This document shows, in pieces, positions 55,489 to 64,000 of a stretch of DNA of 64,000 nucleotides (position 1 is the first letter of the stretch; the number at the start of each line of letters is the position of its first letter). Position numbers and translations under genes: made by a program. The notes under the pieces are model-generated. The model saw only the letters and a program-made list of their open reading frames with translations. It did not search any database and was not told where the DNA came from. Origin of the DNA: Gloeophyllum trabeum ATCC 11539 (Eukaryota; Basidiomycota; Agaricomycetes; Gloeophyllales; Gloeophyllaceae); assembly GCF_000344685.1 (NCBI RefSeq), contig NW_006920411.1:1266623-1330622 (forward strand), written 5' to 3'.

Positions 55489-55573
55489 ACAGAGACAGCT
55501 TGCGGCCAGGCGAGGCTTCGTCGCACCTGCCAAGCTTGGACGGGCCCGGGCGAAGAAAGTCTTGCGGTGACAT
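55489..55573 (-). pseudogene. relic of the 5' end of the CorA-type transporter gene
   Basis: Read on the minus strand from the ATG at 55573, the sequence gives MSPQDFLRPGPSKLGRCDEA and then a further SPGRK stretch, against MSSPQDSSVLSSSPKVGRRD with SPVRR in the real gene. After about 35 codons the similarity ends and the frame runs into unrelated sequence with a stop at 55367. It marks the left boundary of the duplicated segment and shows that the copy included the start of the transporter gene only. It is not expected to work. Confidence 0.75.
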
Positions 55574-56177
55574 TAATATTAATATTAGTATATGGTCGAT
55601 GAACACTTGCTTGACTCGGAGAGGCGACCGGAACGAAAGGGAAATGGAAGTCTTCTCAGCTGAAACCGATACTGGCGAGGCAGTCTCCTGTCGCCAATTC
55701 CGAACAAGCGATGGCCTTCAGGCCTCAGATCTAGTCAGGCGCTGCAGACGGTGGCGGAGATGATATCACCGTTCGTTCTATATTACCCAAGGTTATCAAT
55801 TCGTGTCCAGTCTACGCTACGCACACGCTACTAGGGCAAAGGAGGAAAGAGCAAACTCAGAGTTTTTGTGTCGAGGGAAGTTATTACGTGGTAGTATCGA
55901 TACTGTACATACCTGCCTGCCGCATGCCAGGGAATCAAGCACAGCCACCTCTCCTCTTCTTGAAGGTACGTTTTCCTTCGGCATGGCACATATATACGTA
56001 GGCTGCAAGAGTCATCACAGAAACCCAGCGATTATACCGGTCTCTCGGCGTGACTCCGCCACGTACCCTTCGTCGAGCATTTACGCGTCCTGACGGCATG
56101 TCATACGCAGATGACTGATCGTACTTTCCGCTCACAGGGGCCAATCCCATCCTGTCCTACCTCCATCGGACCCATCC

Positions 56178-56184
56178 TATAAAA
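56178..56184 (+). promoter_or_regulatory. TATA box of the SDR gene
   Basis: TATAAAA stands 56 bases before the start codon at 56241, with CCATCGGACCCATCC just before it. In unit 1 the matching flank reads CCATTGGACATCCTC and goes on without a TATA box. Confidence 0.65.
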
Positions 56185-56240
56185 GGCCTTCATCAATGTA
56201 GATCCTGGCATCCCCACATACTCGTCCCATCACAATCACA

Positions 56241-57559
56241 ATGGGCCAACTATCCAGGCTCGATGTTGCGCTAAGGCAGCTGGCCGGTGCGCCGGAGCTT
56301 GGGGTCAAAGCTGACCTCGCAGGCAAGACTGTCATTGTTGTCGGTGCCAACACCGGCATCGGCATCGAGGCCGTCAAGCACTTCTCGTCCATGAATGCTG
56401 CCAAAGTCATTATGGCTTGCCGCAGCGAGGAGAAAGGCAAGAAAGCAGTCGCAGGTAAGGATTGCCCTATGAGCCCCATGCACGGGATTACTGACAAAGT
56501 CGTTCAGAGGTCGAGAAAGCTACCGGAAAAAACAATGCGGAGCTTTGGCTGCTCGATCTCGGCCGCTTTGCTTCCGTAGTCGAGTTCGCCGATAGATTTG
56601 AGAAGGAAGGCGGTCGGCTCGATATCCTCGTCATGAACGCCGGTATAGCCACCGGCACCTACGAGGACTTTGAAGGATGGGAGTCGACGTAGGCCACTGA
56701 TACAATCGGAATGATGCATCGAAATCTGACCAGAATTGTCCGCAGCTTGCATGTCAATCATTTGTCCACTGCCCTGTGCTCTTTGCTTCTCATTCCACGC
56801 TTGCTCAAGACAGCTTCCGACTTCTCCATTCAGACCAGACTCGTTGTTGTGTCCAGCGAGGTGCATCACTTTACCACCCTTAGCGAGGAAGTCAGGAACA
56901 GCCCCAGTATTCTCAAGAAGCTCAACGAAAAGGAGTACTTCCAGAAGAAGTAAGCACATCCTCACTATCCCCTCCCGAAGTTTTGCTTAGACTCACCTCT
57001 TCCATATAGCTTCATGGATCGATACCCTGTCTCCAAGCGTGCGTCTGACAACTGTCCCGACTTTGTCATCGCCAGATATTGACCATAAAGATAGTTCTGA
57101 ACGTGCTCTTTGTTCGCGCCTTGAATGCGCATCTTCCGACGACATCCCCGCTCATCGTCGATGCCGTGAACCCAGGGTTCTGCAAGTCCGAGTTGACGCG
57201 GAATATCCCGGATTTCAAGCCCCCGACCTTCGAATACGAAGGCAAGACAATCACCCTGACCGCATGGACCTCCGAGGAGGGTTCGCGCCAGCTCCTGTGG
57301 GCTGCGCTGGGCCCGCCGAACCCAGCGGACACTGACAAGATCAGAGGCGCTTTTGTTTCGGGTAACCATATCGAGGAGCCGAGTGATTTTGTCCTCAGCA
57401 AGGAGGGGAAGGATGCTCAGGACCGCCTATGGGTGAGCATTGCAGGCGCATCATACTTGCTGCGGATACTGAAGTACTTTACAGAATGAGACGCTTGAAA
57501 TTCTGAATGAAGTGACGCCCAAGGTGAATGCCGTAGTGAAGGAATATCTGTCTGTTTGA
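56241..57559 (+). CDS. short-chain dehydrogenase/reductase (retinol-dehydrogenase-like)
   Basis: Exons: 56241-56454, 56508-56688, 56746-56949, 57010-57038, 57095-57432, 57485-57559; 346 residues. The Rossmann fold shows the GANTGIG nucleotide-binding motif (35-41), then AAKVIMACRSEEKG (an Arg after the second strand, as in NADP-preferring members), NAG in VMNAGIA, Asn136 in VNHLST, Ser169 in VVVSSEVH and the catalytic pair Tyr205/Lys209 in YPVSK. The C-terminal part (NPGFCKSELTRNIPDF, TSEEGSRQLLWAALG) resembles fungal NAD(P)-binding proteins related to retinol and WW-domain oxidoreductases. The substrate cannot be told. The apparent stop after GWEST is only the start of an intron (GTAGGC donor). 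A 29-base exon carries the Tyr/Lys motif. This is the surviving copy of a duplicated pair. Confidence 0.92.
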
Positions 57560-58014
57560 GTGGAGGTCGAGGAAGTAGCACTAATGTAACATCAAGCAAT
57601 TCCAAGTAGCATGCACGTAAACGACCACGGATTATCTGGCATTCTTCTCAGACGTCGGGTGTATGTTTGATTGGGAGAAACTGATTGAACCGCGCGTCGT
57701 CGAAGAATTATCTATAAGGCCTGGTGTCGAGTACGGAGCGCATGGAGAGAACGACGGATACTTATTAATCGTTATGTCCGAAAATCTACTGGCGCAAGAA
57801 ACAACCGTATTCAGAAAGGCTATAAGATTCCACAAAGGGGAACATAGTACAGTCAAATTCTCAGCGCTCGGCGAGGTTGAGAGTCGCACGGGTTTAGTGG
57901 CATCGATATCGTTGCCCAGTGAATGGTACTTGCTAAGCATCGACACAGCCACTGCGGCGATCGACACCACTCCATCGGAATTGGCCGTGTCCAATCAGAG
58001 CTCACTCCTGTTCA
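57560..58014. other. intergenic region, SDR to BST1
   Basis: It holds the SDR 3' end and the BST1 promoter. It is open on both strands (57663-58160 plus, 57632-57994 minus), but neither product has a recognisable motif or a second exon, and the plus-strand frame overlaps the BST1 start in another frame. I leave both uncalled. Confidence 0.4.
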
Positions 58015-61000
58015 ATGACACGGCTGGCCTCGTTTCTGGGCCTGGTATCAGTACTGCTAATATGGGTTTCATACAAAGCTGCATCGGAGACTGCGTCTGT
58101 TCTCTCTCCTCAGGGATGCAGGATGTCCTGGATGTCACCGAGCTACGTCCTCCAGGATGAGTTCGACAAACGTTGGACACGTCTGAGTAAGCGCTATTCG
58201 CTGTGGCTCTATCGTGAGGTTGGGTGGGACTCTCATGAAGTGCGTATTTGAAGTACCTTTAGATTTTTATATGATCTGACTGAACTCAGTTGCAAGGCTC
58301 TCCCGTCCTATTCATCCCAGGCAACGCGGGATCCTCACGCCAAGTGCGCTCCATCGCATCCTCTGCCACGCGCCAGTACTTTTCCTCGCCTTCAGTCCCC
58401 TCACCTGAGTTTGCGAATACTAATGTCAAACCTCTCGACTTCTTCGCGCTCGAGTTCAACGAAGACCTCTCCGCGTTCCATGGGCCGACGCTTACCGCCC
58501 AGACCTCCTACGCCCGCGCGGCCATCTCGTACATCCTCTCCCTCTACCCTGAAAATACCACGGTGACCGTACTAGGTCACTCTATGGGCGGCATCGTGTC
58601 TACCTCACTCCTCCCAGATGCCCGCATCTCGTCCGTCATCACCATGAGCACCCCGCACACCCTCCCTCCCGCCCGTTTCGACCGTCGCATTGACGACATA
58701 TACGAGAAAATTTCTGTTGTGCTGGGTAAAGACTGGACGCCTATACTGAGTCTGTGCGGAGGCGCCATCGATATGCAGATCCCCTCAGAATCGTGCATCC
58801 TCCCTAAGGCAGAGAGCGACGAGATATACCGGCGAACGGTTTTTACGACTGCCCTGGAGGGCGCGTGGACGGGGGTAGGCCATTTGGCAATGGTGTGGTG
58901 CCATCAAGTCCGGTGGAGGGTCGCGCGTGCCGCTCTAGAGCTCGCGGCCCTCGCGTCTCCTTCACCCGGGGACAAGTCGCGAGTGCTAGACCAGTGGCTG
59001 CCTGGTGGTGATGGCCGGACTCTCCTTCCTACTGATGAGAAAGACATGCTTGTACTGGGCGAACGACAAACGTATGAAGCACTCCCAGAAAATATGAAGC
59101 TTGTACTCAAGAATCCGACTGGATCGCATATGTACCTCCTGCCTGTCCCATCGTCGCAGTCCGGGAACCCTACAACATTTATGCTCTACCTGTCCGGGGG
59201 CAACATGCATCCATACGACAAACACGTACAACATCTACAGTCCAGACTGAGAGTATCTGTCCATTTATGCTCACCTTCTGCGGATGTCATCCCGGAACGG
59301 AGATGTAAGCCCCTGCAGCCGGCCACTCTGAAACTAATTCCCAATCCCACCTTGACGCAACCATTTCCTTCACCGGATGAGGGAACCGACGAGAGCGAGG
59401 GTGTCGTGATGTTCAGCGCGGACATCCCTGAAACGCACGAGGGCCAAGTGGCAGTGAGACTTGAAGAAGCTGCGGGTACCGGCTGGATCGTCGCTGCCAT
59501 AGAGGAAAGAAGTACAATTGTGAACACAGCTGGCTGGATTGGTATGCACTTCAATCCGTGACTTGCTCGTGCTGACTTTGAAACGGCGTCTTTGGGCCGG
59601 GGTAGCTCCCTTCGCCAGTGAAGTGTCTGTCACAATTAGAAATAATCCGGCGCTTGCCCAAGAGATATCTTTTCCCAACTTCCTCTCGAATGCGCTGGTG
59701 GTCTACCGAGTAAATCACCACTTCGTCACGGACCAGTCGACCTGCTCGTGTTCGTAAGCCGCAGTAGATTCTCCTGTCATACGATGCACTGACACTCCCA
59801 GCTACAGCCGCTCTCCTTCCTCCGCTGTTATTGCATACCTCCTCAGCTGTTGAAGCCTCCTACCACCCTCTCAGCCTCCCTCCTTCTTCTCACCAGACCC
59901 TCCTGCACACGCACGCCTCAGCGCCGTACATCTCTACCTTTGTGCCTTCTTCCGACCTGGACTCGGATGCTGCCACAAGCCACGGTCTCCATTTAAAGCT
60001 CCTCACCAGCAATGAGCAAAGTTCATGCAAGGTTGATGCCATAGCGCTACGGGTCGACTGGTGGGCTACGCTTGGACGATGGGCAGCTCGATACTGGACC
60101 GCTTGCATCATCTGGAGCGTAGGAATCGCGTCGATTTTGCTGTTCGAAGCGATCAAACAGGGGGAAGAGTGCGGTCAGTCGAGCTCGTTCGTTCGCTTTA
60201 CTCTCTACGACTCATTGATCATGTTACAGAATCCGTGGCCACCCCCATACTTAACCTACACGCCTGCATCAAGGGCGTCTTGCCAATTCTACTTCCCCTT
60301 CTCTTTTTGACAGCCCTTCTTCCGCACCCCACAGCGTGGTATCTAGGTCTGGGCTGGCACGGCTTCGGACTTGGATTGATTGGAGGGTGCATAGCAAGTA
60401 TTCTTGTGATTACATGCTCAGGGCTCGTAGCTGTGACATGCTTCATACTCTATTGCAGCATAGCTGCGATGCGCAGGCTTACTAGAATCTTTGGAAGGTG
60501 TGTTCCGTACGCCGTAGCTGTTCAACTTACCCCCCGTGATGCATATTCACCACACCCTCAGACCAAGGGAAGACATCAGCGTGCGCCGCAACACCGTCCT
60601 GTCTATGGCCTTGATATGCGTCCTCGTATTCTTCTTTGTGCCCTGGCAAGTAGCTTTCCTCGGGAATTGGCTCATCCTTCTTTGGACCTGCGCAATGAAG
60701 TCCGCGACGGACAACAACCCCTCTTCTCCTCGAGTCGAAGCAGTCCCACTTATGCGGATGTCCGGAAACGCGGACAATGATAACAGCTCGCCTTCCCCAA
60801 TGAGACAAGATACCATTCCCCCTCGGTCGTCATCCCACCAAGCACCGTCCAACCCAGCATCATCTCGCAACTTCTACCTACATCTTCTCCTAATGAAGAC
60901 TCTTCTACTCCCCCTTGTGGCGCCTGTGCTAGCTGTCTGGGTGAGAACGCTATACACGGCAGGACTTACGACGCCTTTCGACGGGGACCATAATTTCCTC

Positions 61001-61316
61001 TCCGTCCTTCCTTGGCTGATACTCGTAGATTACGCAAGCTGGACGAGAGGGGGAGAGCTGCTGGGAAGGGGGCCGTAAGTGTTCCTTCAGTTTCCCATCC
61101 CTGTATCACACTCTGACCGCGCACACCACCAGGTATGAGGGCCTATCGATGCGGTGGCTATTCTTGGTTCTAGCATCGGCAGCGTTCCTGGTTGGACCTC
61201 GGGGAACTTACCGGGTCTTCGAAGTAGCCACCATAAGCATGACTTCGCTCGTCGGGTTCAGAATAGGGCCTCGGTATTGGGGCTCGGAATTCGGCCACCT
61301 TAATCCAAGATTATGA
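58015..61316 (+). CDS. BST1: GPI inositol-deacylase Bst1 / PGAP1
   Basis: Exons: 58015-58239, 58290-59541, 59606-59749, 59802-60173, 60230-60497, 60562-61074, 61133-61316; 985 residues. A first membrane helix (about 4-20) precedes MSWMSPSYVLQDEF, the usual Bst1 lead. The lumenal lipase-like domain has VLFIPGNAGSSRQVRSIAS, the nucleophile Ser173 in LGHSMGG, and MSTPHTLPP. A lumenal region and then about seven C-terminal helices follow (WTACIIWSVGIASILLF, GVLPILLPLLFLTALLP, SMALICVLVFFFVPWQVAFL, LLPLVAPVLAVWV). The ER enzyme removes the acyl chain from the inositol of GPI anchors, which permits exit and quality control of GPI proteins. The second intron (59542-59605) is open in another frame and its donor choice rests on the downstream reading frame. 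Codon phases close throughout. Confidence 0.92.
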
Positions 61317-61664
61317 TGTACTTGCACGCATGGTAGCCCCTAAATATTCTCGCCGGTGATATCCAAGTTTCTCGTCATCGCGCATCTATATCTCAAGACA
61401 ATCACACCGTTCCAAAATGTTTTAACAACCAGAGCGTATGATGCAGATTCTTGGTCATTAAGGGACAAGAAGGAAAGCGTAATAATGAGATGAGGATTCA
61501 ATAAGAGAAATAAACTGCCGACGATGAGGGGTCATGATGATACGGTATGGACAATGCGATGCGGGGGGAGGAAGGGAATGCGAGAGCAATAATAAGCCAC
61601 ATGAAGCCCAACAACGCTCTAACACGAGCGCCTCCGACAAACAGAAAACCAAAGGGGGAAGCGT

Positions 61665-62599
61665 TTAGGCGGCCTCCTCAGCGGGGGCCTCAGCAGCCTC
61701 CTCCTTGTCAGCGGGCTTGTCTGGAGGAATTATAAGCCTGGCATTCAAGGATATGGTACCAGTTGGCCACTTACCGCTGTCCTGCATATCTGAAGTCCAG
61801 AGGGTCAAGTTGTCACGGAGCAATTGCATGATAAGGGTGGAGTCCTTGTAGCTCTCTTCTGAGAGCGTGTCGAGCTCAGCAATGGCATCGTCAAATGCCT
61901 GCTTCGCGAGATGGCAGGCACGGTCGGGGCTGTTCAGGATCTCGTAGTAGAATACCGAGAAGTTGAGGGCAAGACCAAGACGGATGGGATGTGTGGGGGG
62001 AAGCTCTGTGACGGCCACGTCAGAAGCAGCCTTGTAGGCCTCGAGCGACTTGTCGGCGCTCTCCTTCCGGCGGTCGCCAGTGGCGAACTCCGCGAGGTAG
62101 CGGTGGTAGTCACCCTTCCTGTCGTCACGATGCTACGTCAACGTCATGTGACTCGGAAGAAGAATACGGTACGAACATCTTGTGGTAGAAGACCTTCGAC
62201 TCGCCAGAGGCAGCAGAAGGGATCAGGTGCTTGTCGAGGACGTCCAAGATGTCCTCGCAAATCTTGGCCAGCTCGGACTCAATCTTCTCCCTGTAACCCT
62301 TAATCATCTGGACCTGGGCTTCGTTGCCCTTCGACTCCTCCTTCTGCTCGATTGAGGAGACAATTCTCCACGAAGCACGGCGGGCACCGATGACGTTCTT
62401 GTATGCCACCGATAGGAGGTTGCGCTCCTCAACAGTGAGCTCCTGGTCTGACGAAGCGACGCGCTTCATGTTCTCAACCATCTCTGCATACAAATCAGTC
62501 CCTGATCGGCGGACGCGGCCACGTCAACGTACCCTCATACCTCTCAGCCTGCTCAGCGAGCTTGGCGAGGTAAACGGAGTCTTCACGCGACTGGGACAT
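61665..62599 (-). CDS. 14-3-3 protein
   Basis: Exons (minus): 62599-62533, 62483-62177, 62118-61775, 61720-61665; 257 residues. The sequence is typical from start to end: [94 protein letters not shown] and [20 protein letters not shown], then [18 protein letters not shown]. The basic pocket that holds phosphoserine peptides (Lys49-type, Arg-Tyr pair) is intact. These dimeric adaptors bind phosphorylated partners in TOR, PKA and cell-cycle signalling. The acidic/Ala tail ([13 protein letters not shown]) is variable between species. Whether there is a second 14-3-3 gene elsewhere cannot be told here. Confidence 0.98.
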
Positions 62600-63219
62600 C
62601 TAAACGCGACAGCAGTGAGGAACGCGACGGAACGCGTCGACGCGTGCAGAACGTACTGTAGAAGAGGAGATATTGACTGGAACACGCGAGGGTCAGTGCA
62701 ACGTGCAGGACAGAGAAGAGGGCAGACTGACACGATAAGGAAAAGGCGGTTGGGGCGAGCGCAGGTGATGATGGGTGTAAAAGTGAAAGCAAGCGGTTAA
62801 AGTCACAAAATTAAATTCCCCCTGGGCAAAGGGTTGCGACATCACTGGGTTCAGGGTTCCCACAAACAAGCGCAAACACAGCGTTCCCACGCACCCTGGT
62901 GGCCTTCAACAACACCCCTGATGTCGATGTATGCGGCGTCCTTTCTTCGTCTCTATCACTGCCGTCGCTACATGCAATTTGTTTTTGCTCTATCAGAGTC
63001 ACCGCTGTGTTGCTCAGCCTGACCCAACGCGTTTTAGATGTATCAATGTATCAGGACGCAAATTCGCGCGCAGACATTGTCGGTGTCAGTGCATATCTTT
63101 GGAAGCCTCGTACGACAATGCAATCCGATATGAATGTCTGACTGATACACAAAGAAGCCCGTTTGCGTGCTATCCTAGACAACCCTTGACCCATCCATTA
63201 ACGCCCCAATATGAGGGTC
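62600..63219. other. upstream region of the 14-3-3 gene
   Basis: It contains the 14-3-3 promoter and probable 5' leader (the leader may have an intron, since splice-like AGGTxxGT words occur near 62650-62760), and the 3' end of the S28 peptidase gene. No other gene seen. Confidence 0.4.
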
Positions 63220-64000
63220 TCAGGGTTTCTTCCACTGTGATAGCCACGTCTTCATATAGCCAAGCGCCTCATTCTGCACATTCATGACCGTGGCATCCAC
63301 TTCCGCATTTGCCACGATCAGGTCGGAGCAGTGGTATCCATCGCCTACCGCGATAGGCTGTGTGGGGGTACTCGGGACGTATACCCCATCAGCGGAGACA
63401 GTGGCCTCTCTCCATGGATCCCCTATCAATGGAACAAGGTTGCGTCAGCTTTCCTGTCATTGTCCGCACGTGGACTGATGGTTAACTGGATACCACATAC
63501 GTTGACCATTGGCGAAGAAAAGTCTATCGACTTGCAGGTTCCAACCATGGTACTTCGCGTTAGTCGCCGTGACATTTGGAACAGGCCAGGTCGGGAATGC
63601 TTCTGGGAACATGTAAGAGCATTGACGCTGGAACGACAGATGTCAGTTATCTTCCATGCCAGCGCATCTCTGATATACGCATACCTCATCGTACGCAGGC
63701 TGGACAAGCCGGGTGACGAGAGTCGGCCAGTTGGGCGGGGCGCCGTCCTGGAGGAATCCTACTTCCGTGCAGCTGTGAAGCATACCAAGTTAGCATACGA
63801 GCCGCGGCTATCTGAAAGGTAGTCTCACACGATCCATTCCCAAGACCTTCCTGCATTGTCGATCGAAGTGTCAGTCCAGTACGATTGGCTCTGATCATAT
63901 GTTCCCAAACAATCCCTGTAGAACGTCAACTTGGTGCGCTTATTACGCGAGTTATGATACTCACTCAGCGTCTGCGTCGCCGCAGACTGAAGACAATCAT
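63220..64000 (-). CDS. S28 serine carboxypeptidase, C-terminal part (cut by window end)
   Basis: Visible exons (minus): a 22-base exon 63986-63965, then 63915-63829, 63772-63685, 63627-63501 and 63422-63220; the gene continues beyond 64000. The product reads EDCLGTYDQSQSYWTD, WEWIV-CTEVGFLQDGAPP, QCSYMFPEAF, ATNAKYHGWNLQVDRLFFAN and GQRDPWREATVSADG, then DGYHCSDLIVANAE, which are the prolyl-carboxypeptidase/DPP-II family blocks. The Asp of the triad is in GQRDPW and the His in GYHCSD; the Ser lies in the missing N-terminal half. Family members are secreted or lysosomal proteases that cut after proline. CTEVGF stands where many members have CTEFGF or similar. It lies next to another secreted-protease type only in a broad sense (the sedolisin at 7-10 kb). 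Confidence 0.85.

Larger units (their letters stand above)
55317..56240. other. spacer between SDR copies, start of duplication unit 2
   Basis: It contains the CorA relic (55489-55573), a short ATT-rich run at 55571-55592 (CATTAATATTAATATTAG) absent from unit 1, the shared promoter block, and the TATA box of the intact SDR gene. No other gene seen. Confidence 0.55.
55489..57559. repeat. segmental duplication, unit 2 (CorA relic + promoter + intact SDR)
   Basis: This is the partner of 53310-55316, in direct orientation. Because unit 1 holds the full transporter gene and unit 2 only its first codons, the transporter side was the edge of the copied segment. Unit 2 kept the working SDR and its TATA box. 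Confidence 0.8.

Noticed and set aside
56690..56705. Apparent premature stop in the intact SDR gene after GWEST
   Set aside because: GTAGGC at 56689 is a splice donor; joining to 56746 gives the expected STLHVNHLST, so the gene is not broken.
57663..58160. 165-codon open frame upstream of and overlapping BST1, and a 120-codon frame on the other strand
   Set aside because: No recognisable domain, no matching exons, and overlap with the BST1 start in another frame. It could be an upstream frame or noise; without transcripts I do not call it.
59542..59757. Continuous open frame across the second BST1 intron, encoding an LLVLTLKRRLW-like stretch
   Set aside because: To use it, the upstream exon would have to shift frame without a splice site. 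Taking 59542-59605 as a 64-base intron (GTATGC...GGTAG) keeps all phases and leaves NTAGWIAPFASE, so I treat the open stretch as chance.

Overview
The window is a gene-dense stretch of fungal nuclear DNA. Almost every protein gene is broken by many short GT-AG introns (about 45-65 bases), intergenic gaps are small, and the products include an N-terminal virilizer protein, a KDM5-type demethylase, an ERMES subunit, an Uds1-domain coiled-coil protein and a B-box/DUF2009 protein. This combination points to a basidiomycete, most likely an Agaricomycete; the sequence alone does not let me name the species. Exon boundaries below were worked out by hand from splice sites, reading-frame phase and family alignment from memory. 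All multi-exon models close in frame, but none was checked against transcripts.

Layout. 1-949: no gene. 950-4051: TIP41 (-) and dynein light intermediate chain (+) share a 109-base promoter. 4154-5717: unknown Ser/Pro-rich protein (+). 5954-7142: Hep59/TLS1-like splicing factor (+). 7249-9716: secreted sedolisin protease (-) with 13 exons, two of them only 10 and 14 bases. 10797-12401: eIF3m (+). 12547-14768: B-box/DUF2009 protein (-). 15007-22490: tandem array of secreted-domain single-pass membrane proteins, two intact (15007, 16898) and two decayed (20551, 21964). The array is interrupted by a 781-base assembly gap whose two flanks are the same 137 bases, and by a small inverted-repeat element.

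22648-24191: STIMATE/TMEM110-like ER membrane protein (-). 24492-27363: SEC18/NSF (+). 27727-28716: GLC8/protein phosphatase inhibitor 2 (+). 29076-30722: MTD1 folate dehydrogenase (+). 31200-32163: ORM sphingolipid regulator (-). 32408-36344: virilizer, a subunit of the m6A writer complex (+). 36390-38635: MDM34 of ERMES (-). 39125-41994: Uds1-domain coiled-coil protein (+). 42148-42220: tRNA-Arg(UCU). 43644-49954: KDM5 histone H3K4 demethylase (+). 50574-53410: CorA-type magnesium transporter (-). 53310-57559: tandem segmental duplication carrying one decayed and one intact short-chain dehydrogenase plus a relic of the CorA 5' end. 58015-61316: BST1/PGAP1 GPI inositol-deacylase (+). 61665-62599: 14-3-3 (-). 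63220-64000: 3' part of an S28 serine carboxypeptidase (-), cut by the window end.

Most genes are conserved single-copy housekeeping functions: TOR/PP2A and PP1 regulation, dynein motor, splicing, translation initiation, ER/Golgi membrane fusion, GPI-anchor remodelling, sphingolipid control, ER-mitochondria contacts, epitranscriptome and chromatin marks. They do not form a metabolic cluster. The dynamic parts are the membrane-protein array (15-22.5 kb) and the CorA/SDR duplication (53.3-57.6 kb), where local duplication and gene decay can be read directly. The array is the best candidate for an uncharacterised system: an extracellular domain of unknown ligand on a single membrane helix, with cytoplasmic tails that differ between copies.
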